Below, piece by piece: positions 49,659 through 53,971 of a stretch of DNA of 53,971 nt. Under the pieces are notes generated by a model. It was given only the letters and a program-made list of their open reading frames with translations, had not been told where the DNA came from and searched no databases. Within the stretch, counting starts at the first letter, position 1; the number at the start of each line of letters is the position of its first letter. The stretch comes from Gemmatimonadales bacterium. GTDB taxonomy: Bacteria > Gemmatimonadota > Glassbacteria > GWA2-58-10. The DNA is taken from the NCBI GenBank assembly GCA_024278175.1, contig JAJRTS010000004.1, positions 1-53,971 of the forward strand, read 5' to 3'. The position numbers and the translations under genes are program-made.

Positions 49659-51386
49659 TTAAGCGTTGTCCTGCCCGCCATCCCCATCATCCAGTTCCCA
49701 TGGATCAAGCATTTTGTTCATAAACATCTCCACCTTGGTCAACTGCTCGCCCTCGCTGGAACTGACGAACGTGAACGCCTTACCCGCTGCTCCCATCCGG
49801 CCCGTGCGGCCCACACGATGCACGTAGTCCTCGGGGTTGTCCGGGATGTCGTAGTTGATCACGTGGCTGATACCGGTAATATCAAGTCCCCGCGCCGCCA
49901 CGTCGGTGGCGATCAGGTGTTCGATCTTACCGGTGCGGAAGTCGTCCATGATCCGTTCGCGCCTGTTCTGGCTCAGGTCGCTGTGAATGCAGCGGGCCTT
50001 AAACCCCTGCTTGCCCAGCTTGAGCGCCACCGCGTCGCTCATCCGCTTGGTATTGGCGAACACGATCGACTGGGTGGGGTTTTGCTGGTGCAGCAGCTTG
50101 ACAAGCGTGCTGAGCTTGCGGTTGCGCTCGACCGCGATATAGCGCTGCCAGATCGAGTCGACAGTGATCTCGTCCTTGCTCACGTAGAGCTGGACCGGGT
50201 TGTCCATGAACCGGCTGGCCAGGTCTTCCACCGCCCCGTCCATCGTAGCCGAAAGCAGCATGATCTGGCGTTTTGCCGGGCAGGCCCTGATGATCTTGAT
50301 GATATCCTCGCGGAAGCCGATATCGAACATCCTGTCGGCCTCGTCCAGCACCAGCGCGTTGAGTTTCGAGAGATCGATATTACGATTGGAGATATGATCC
50401 AGCAGGCGTCCGGGCGTGCCCACCACGATCTGCCCGGGTGATGTCCTGAGTTCCTCGATCTCGTCTTTGACCGAGGTGCCCCCGTAGACGCTCATCACCT
50501 TGAAGTTGAAATCGCGGCTGAAACGGCGGGCCTCCCAGCTAACCTGGCGGCAAAGCTCGCGGGTGGGTACCACGATCAGCGCCTGCACGGCGTTCAGGTC
50601 ATGGTCCAGCCGCTGAAAAAGAGGCATCACGAACGCCACGGTTTTGCCCGTGCCGGTCTTGGCCTGGCCCAGGATGTCCCGGCCCTCGATTCCGGCCGGA
50701 ATAACCTCGCGCTGGATATCCGTGGGTGTGCGGAAGCGGTTGCGTGCCAGGGCCATCACTATCTCGTCGTTCAGGCCCAGCGCACGGAACTCGTTGTTGA
50801 TAAAGGCCTCGCTGTCGCGGTCCAGATCCAGCAACTCTGGGAATTCTATCCGCTGGGCGGCCCCTCCCAAGTCACCGCGTTTTGTGCCGCTGCTGCGTTT
50901 TTTGCTTCTGGGGGCGGGTCTTCTGCGGCCATCTCTCTTGCCCGTAGAACTTTTTGAACTTTCCGGTTTCTGCTGCCGTTCACCGGTCGTTTGCCCGCTG
51001 TCCTGACGGGCGTCGTCCGCACCGGCCGTCAGGCTGCGCCATCCGCGTCCGCGGCTTCTTCTGCGGCGGCTCCTGTTGGCGTCGCTGTCTTTATCCTGAC
51101 CTGCTTCCGTGGAACTGGGAGCACCTGCCGGGGGCCTTTCCGTGCTCGAAGCGCCGTCGGGCTGTCCGCGGCGTCCGCCATCGGCAGCGCCATCGCGCCG
51201 AGGCCGTCTTCTTCCGCCCCGTCCCCTCCGGCTGCCGCCGCCACTGCTTTCGCCGCTTGCGGCGCCGCGCCCATCGGATTTGCCCCGTCGGCCCGCCGGG
51301 CGTTCTTTGCCGCCGTCCTTGCGGCTGTCTGCTTTTTTCTCGCTGCTCCCGCTGAAAAGCCCTTTCAATCGCTGGTAAATCTTCAA
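49659..51386 (-). CDS. DEAD-box RNA helicase with basic low-complexity N-terminus
   Basis: A 575-residue ATP-dependent RNA helicase. The first 170 residues are Arg-, Gly- and Ser-rich (RRGRGGRRRPRRDG), a disordered RNA-binding tail normally found at the C-terminus of such helicases. Then come the Q motif (FRTPTDIQREVIP), AKTGTGKT, PTRELCRQ, GTPGRLLD, DEAD, SAT, the domain-2 motifs and HRVGRTGRMG. The likely role is RNA structure remodelling in ribosome assembly, decay or cold response. A TTG at 51386, with GAGGAG eight bases upstream, is the best start; a GTG three codons earlier has the ribosome binding site too close. Confidence 0.92.
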   Translation of the reverse strand: MKIYQRLKGLFSGSSEKKADSRKDGGKERPAGRRGKSDGRGAASGESSGGGSRRGRGGRRRPRRDGAADGGRRGQPDGASSTERPPAGAPSSTEAGQDKDSDANRSRRRRSRGRGWRSLTAGADDARQDSGQTTGERQQKPESSKSSTGKRDGRRRPAPRSKKRSSGTKRGDLGGAAQRIEFPELLDLDRDSEAFINNEFRALGLNDEIVMALARNRFRTPTDIQREVIPAGIEGRDILGQAKTGTGKTVAFVMPLFQRLDHDLNAVQALIVVPTRELCRQVSWEARRFSRDFNFKVMSVYGGTSVKDEIEELRTSPGQIVVGTPGRLLDHISNRNIDLSKLNALVLDEADRMFDIGFREDIIKIIRACPAKRQIMLLSATMDGAVEDLASRFMDNPVQLYVSKDEITVDSIWQRYIAVERNRKLSTLVKLLHQQNPTQSIVFANTKRMSDAVALKLGKQGFKARCIHSDLSQNRRERIMDDFRTGKIEHLIATDVAARGLDITGISHVINYDIPDNPEDYVHRVGRTGRMGAAGKAFTFVSSSEGEQLTKVEMFMNKMLDPWELDDGDGGQDNA

Positions 51387-51542
51387 ACCTTGCACTCCTC
51401 AATCGACCGTTCTGAAAAACATGTTCCTGCACGCTGCTATTCAACGCTCGGAAATTACCCACAAAAAATATAATATAATAAATTAAGTGGTTTTCGCACA
51501 GGTTATCCTTTCCCGCGCAAAACCGGTGCCGCCGCGAGCCGG

Positions 51543-51571
51543 TTGACACCCGGGGCGTAAGTCTGTAGATT
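51543..51571 (+). promoter_or_regulatory. Sigma-70 promoter for the ABC-F gene
   Basis: TTGACA at 51543-51548 and TAGATT at 51566-51571, 17 bp apart, with the gene starting about 50 bp further on. Confidence 0.65.
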
Positions 51572-51620
51572 GTTCTTTTTCAACCAGATACACTAATTCA
51601 GCAAAACGCTGCGGGACGAA

Positions 51621-53540
51621 ATGTACGTACTGAAAGCCGAAAACATCAGCCACGACTACGGGGTCCGGCCGCTGTTCGAGGGCCTGGAGTTTAAGCTGGA
51701 CGAGAGCGAGAAAGTGGGCCTGGTGGGGGCCAACGGCTCTGGCAAGTCCACGCTGGCGAAAATTCTGGCCGGACTGGAACGCCCGCTGGAGGGCGAGGTG
51801 AACCTCCCCAGGGCGGCTGTCAGCGCCTACCTGGCCCAGGAACCCTCATTCGTGCCGGGCACCACCATTTGCGAGGCGCTCGAAGAAGGCCTGGCGGGGC
51901 TGACCGAGCTGAAAACGCGCTACGAGGAAGTTACTCATCGGCTGGAGGGCGGTCTTCCGCCTGCCGAGCGTAACGCTCTGGCCGCCACCCAGCAGCGGCT
52001 GCACGAGATGCTCACCACCGCCGGGGCCTGGGACATCCGGCCCCTGATCGCGGAGATGGCCACCAGGCTGCGGCTGCCGGAGCTCGGCGAGCTGGTGGAC
52101 AACCAGAGCGGCGGCACTGTCAAGCGGGTGGCCCTGGGACGAGTGCTGCTGGCTGAGCCGAAGCTGCTGTTCCTCGATGAGCCGACCAACCATCTGGACA
52201 CCGCCACGATCGACTGGCTGGAGAACCGGCTGAAATCGTTCCGGGGGGCGCTGCTGATGATTACCCACGACCGCTACTTTCTGGAAGCGGTGGTGGGCCG
52301 GATTGTGGAAATCTCCTGCGGGCGGCTCAAAAGCTATCCGGGCAATTACAGCAGCTTCCTGTCCGCAAAGCAAAAAGAACGGGAGCTGGCGAGCAAAGCC
52401 GACGAGAAGCGCGCGAAGCTGCTGGCAAAGGAGATCGAGTGGCTCAAGGCGGGAGTGAAAGCCCGCACCCACAAGAACAAGGCCCGTGTGGAGCGGATCA
52501 GCAAACTCTCCAGGGTGCGTGGCACGAAAAAGGACAAGCCGGTGGAACTGCTGTTCGACCCCGAGAAGCGGCTGGGCCGGACTATCCTGAAAGCACACCG
52601 GTTGCACAAGTCGTTTGACAGCCGCGAGGTGGTCCGCGACTTCTCGCTGGAGCTGCTCGGCGGTGAGCGGATCGGGATAATCGGGCCCAACGGCTGCGGC
52701 AAGACCACGCTGATCAGGATGCTGGTGGGCTTGCTCGAGCCCGACAGCGGGCACGTTCACGAGGGAGTCAATACCCGGATCGCTTATTTCGATCAGAACC
52801 GCGAGCAACTGGACCCGGCCGAGACTGTCTGGGACACGGTGGTCCCCGGCGGAGACCACGTGCTGGTTTCAAGCAAACGCCTGCACAAGAAGGCGTTTCT
52901 GGAGAGTTTTTTGTTTCCGCCCGCCATGCACCGGTTTCGCGTGGAGTTGCTCTCGGGCGGCGAGCGCAACCGTCTGCTGCTGGCCCGGATGATGCTGGCC
53001 GGGGCCAACGTGCTGGTGCTCGATGAGCCCACCAACGACCTCGATCTGCAAACACTGGAGGTGCTGGAGGAGCAACTTCGTCAGTTCACCGGCTCGCTGA
53101 TCATGGTCACCCACGACCGCTATTTTCTGGACAGGGTCTGCGAGGAACTCTACACGTTCGAGCCCGACGGCTCGATCCGTCACTGCCCCGGCAACTACAG
53201 TTTTTACTGTCAGCGCAAGCAGGCCGAGCGGGAGAGCGAGCGGGAGCAGCGTGAATCGGAGCGCCCGCCTGAGCAGCAGCAGGATCAGCCGCCCAAAAAA
53301 CAAGCCCTGCATTATCTGGAAAAGAAAGAACTTGATACTATCGAAGAGCGGATTCTGGAGGCCGAGCAGGAAGTAGAGGCAGCGCACGGGGCCATGAGCG
53401 ACAAAAAAATCGCGGCGGACTCCCATGCGCTGGGCCAGGCGTATGAACGTGTCGGCGAAGCCGAGCGCAAAGTGGAGCAGCTTTACACGCGCTGGGACGA
53501 GTTGGAGCGCAAGCGGGCGGGGGAGGAGGGAATACGCTAA
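51621..53540 (+). CDS. uup: ABC-F family ATPase, Uup-like
   Basis: A 639-residue soluble protein with two ATP-binding cassettes and no membrane segment. Cassette 1 has GANGSGKST, a signature of NQSGGTVKRVALGR, LLFLDEPTNHLD and ITHDRYF. Cassette 2 has GPNGCGKTT, LLSGGERNRLLLAR, VLVLDEPTNDLD and VTHDRYFLDRV. A charged linker (KARTHKNKARVERISKL) lies between the cassettes. The C-terminal tail is a coiled coil rich in Glu and Gln, as in Uup. ABC-F proteins act on the ribosome or, for Uup, in DNA stability. First-cassette signature QSGG instead of LSGG is a small departure. Confidence 0.92.
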   Translation: MYVLKAENISHDYGVRPLFEGLEFKLDESEKVGLVGANGSGKSTLAKILAGLERPLEGEVNLPRAAVSAYLAQEPSFVPGTTICEALEEGLAGLTELKTRYEEVTHRLEGGLPPAERNALAATQQRLHEMLTTAGAWDIRPLIAEMATRLRLPELGELVDNQSGGTVKRVALGRVLLAEPKLLFLDEPTNHLDTATIDWLENRLKSFRGALLMITHDRYFLEAVVGRIVEISCGRLKSYPGNYSSFLSAKQKERELASKADEKRAKLLAKEIEWLKAGVKARTHKNKARVERISKLSRVRGTKKDKPVELLFDPEKRLGRTILKAHRLHKSFDSREVVRDFSLELLGGERIGIIGPNGCGKTTLIRMLVGLLEPDSGHVHEGVNTRIAYFDQNREQLDPAETVWDTVVPGGDHVLVSSKRLHKKAFLESFLFPPAMHRFRVELLSGGERNRLLLARMMLAGANVLVLDEPTNDLDLQTLEVLEEQLRQFTGSLIMVTHDRYFLDRVCEELYTFEPDGSIRHCPGNYSFYCQRKQAERESEREQRESERPPEQQQDQPPKKQALHYLEKKELDTIEERILEAEQEVEAAHGAMSDKKIAADSHALGQAYERVGEAERKVEQLYTRWDELERKRAGEEGIR

Positions 53541-53626
53541 TAATAAATGCGTATATTACGATAAAGATAGATGTAACGCAAAAAACAAGAAATATATTAT
53601 GTGATAAAATTCAATAGAAAAATAGT

Positions 53627-53815
53627 TCAGGTCAAACGATTGATTTCTATTTGAATACCGGTGAATAAACCATCCAGTACACATTGTTGTAAAATAAATG
53701 GCAAATCGCTTACATGACTTGGTGATTTACCCTCCAAATCTTTCGCGAGGTATCTAGCCAAAGAAGGAATAGATTGCCCCCTTAATTCAAGGTGCATATG
53801 ATTATGTCTGTACAA
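53627..53815 (-). CDS. Short open frame, doubtful; weak IS200-like resemblance
   Basis: A 62-residue open frame in AT-rich DNA, beginning MYRHNHMHLELRGQSI. The HNHMHLE segment loosely recalls the His-hydrophobe-His motif of IS200/REP-associated transposases (NHVHLL), but nothing else of the family is present, and there is no good ribosome binding site. It lies beside copy 2 of the interspersed hairpin repeat. It may be a relic or chance. The remaining 53541-53971 region shows no other gene. Confidence 0.2.
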   Translation of the reverse strand: MYRHNHMHLELRGQSIPSLARYLAKDLEGKSPSHVSDLPFILQQCVLDGLFTGIQIEINRLT

Positions 53816-53828
53816 TCTAATTCGTTCT

Positions 53829-53891
53829 AAAGGGGCGTTGAAATAATACGTTCAACGCCCGCAAATGAAACATTTTGCGCTGTTGGTTGTC
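53829..53891 (-). repeat. Interspersed hairpin repeat, copy 2
   Basis: On the minus strand it reads GACAACCAACAGCGC, then a hairpin (CGCAAAATG/CATTTGCG) and GGGCGTTGAA (arm 53851-53860) paired with TTCAACGCCC (arm 53833-53842). It corresponds to the plus-strand copy at 10188-10249, with the hairpin and the CAACCAAC word conserved. Confidence 0.6.
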
Positions 53892-53971
53892 AAGGGCAAA
53901 GCAAGCCGTTTCTTTTGCCGGTCCTGTTACCTATGCTATATCAGGCAGTTGCATCGCTCACGCCATTTTGG

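Overview
The window looks like a chromosomal contig from a Gram-negative, GC-rich, probably anaerobic bacterium of the FCB superphylum or a neighbouring candidate phylum. That placement is an inference. It rests on a C-terminal FlgD/type IX-like sorting domain and a dockerin on a secreted cytochrome, DUF1080, DUF5107-TPR and DUF5777-type proteins, many outer-membrane beta-barrels and lipoproteins, a menaquinone methyltransferase and several multiheme c-type cytochromes. There is no rRNA, CRISPR array, integrase or complete insertion sequence. One tRNA (Ser-UGA) is present.

Layout. Positions 21-7883 hold exported carbohydrate-related and peptidase genes (GH-A glycosidase, M19 dipeptidase, beta-helix protein, double DUF1080 protein) and the tRNA. 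Positions 8184-12059 hold a HAD hydrolase and two facing modules, each pairing a beta-barrel with a small haem lipoprotein; one also has a Rieske protein. Positions 12538-14783 carry three helix-turn-helix proteins around an AT-rich region with a consensus sigma-70 promoter. Positions 14787-26673 are mixed: an exported methyltransferase, a duplicated MotA-like protein, Ogt, a 1102-residue DUF5107-TPR protein, an amidase, an orphan trypco2-like protein, an FGGY kinase, an MscS channel and a CE7 esterase. Positions 27474-38345 are the most striking part. A secreted nine-haem cytochrome with dockerin and sorting domains lies upstream of a divergent set of six electron-transfer genes. Positions 38622-53540 are mostly housekeeping (menG, metG, metK, DEAD-box helicase, Uup) with a 404-bp MITE-like element and a broken outer-membrane protein gene.

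How the genes may work together. Reading down the minus strand from 38345, the order is an outer-membrane barrel, a 12-haem cytochrome, a 24-haem lipoprotein built of twelve 53-residue repeats, a Rieske protein, cytochrome b and a membrane-anchored 9-haem cytochrome. This matches a route from menaquinol through an inner-membrane bc-type complex and the periplasm to an outer-membrane porin-cytochrome conduit, that is, extracellular electron transfer or its reverse. The cytochrome b gene has an in-frame TAG exactly where the family usually has the Gln of the PW(D/N)Q motif. The complex is therefore broken in this strain, misassembled, or translated by amber suppression.

Certainty. Family calls come from motifs read by eye. 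Housekeeping enzymes, cytochromes and the tRNA are secure. The function of the electron-transfer cluster, the operators and the mobile-element calls are inferences.
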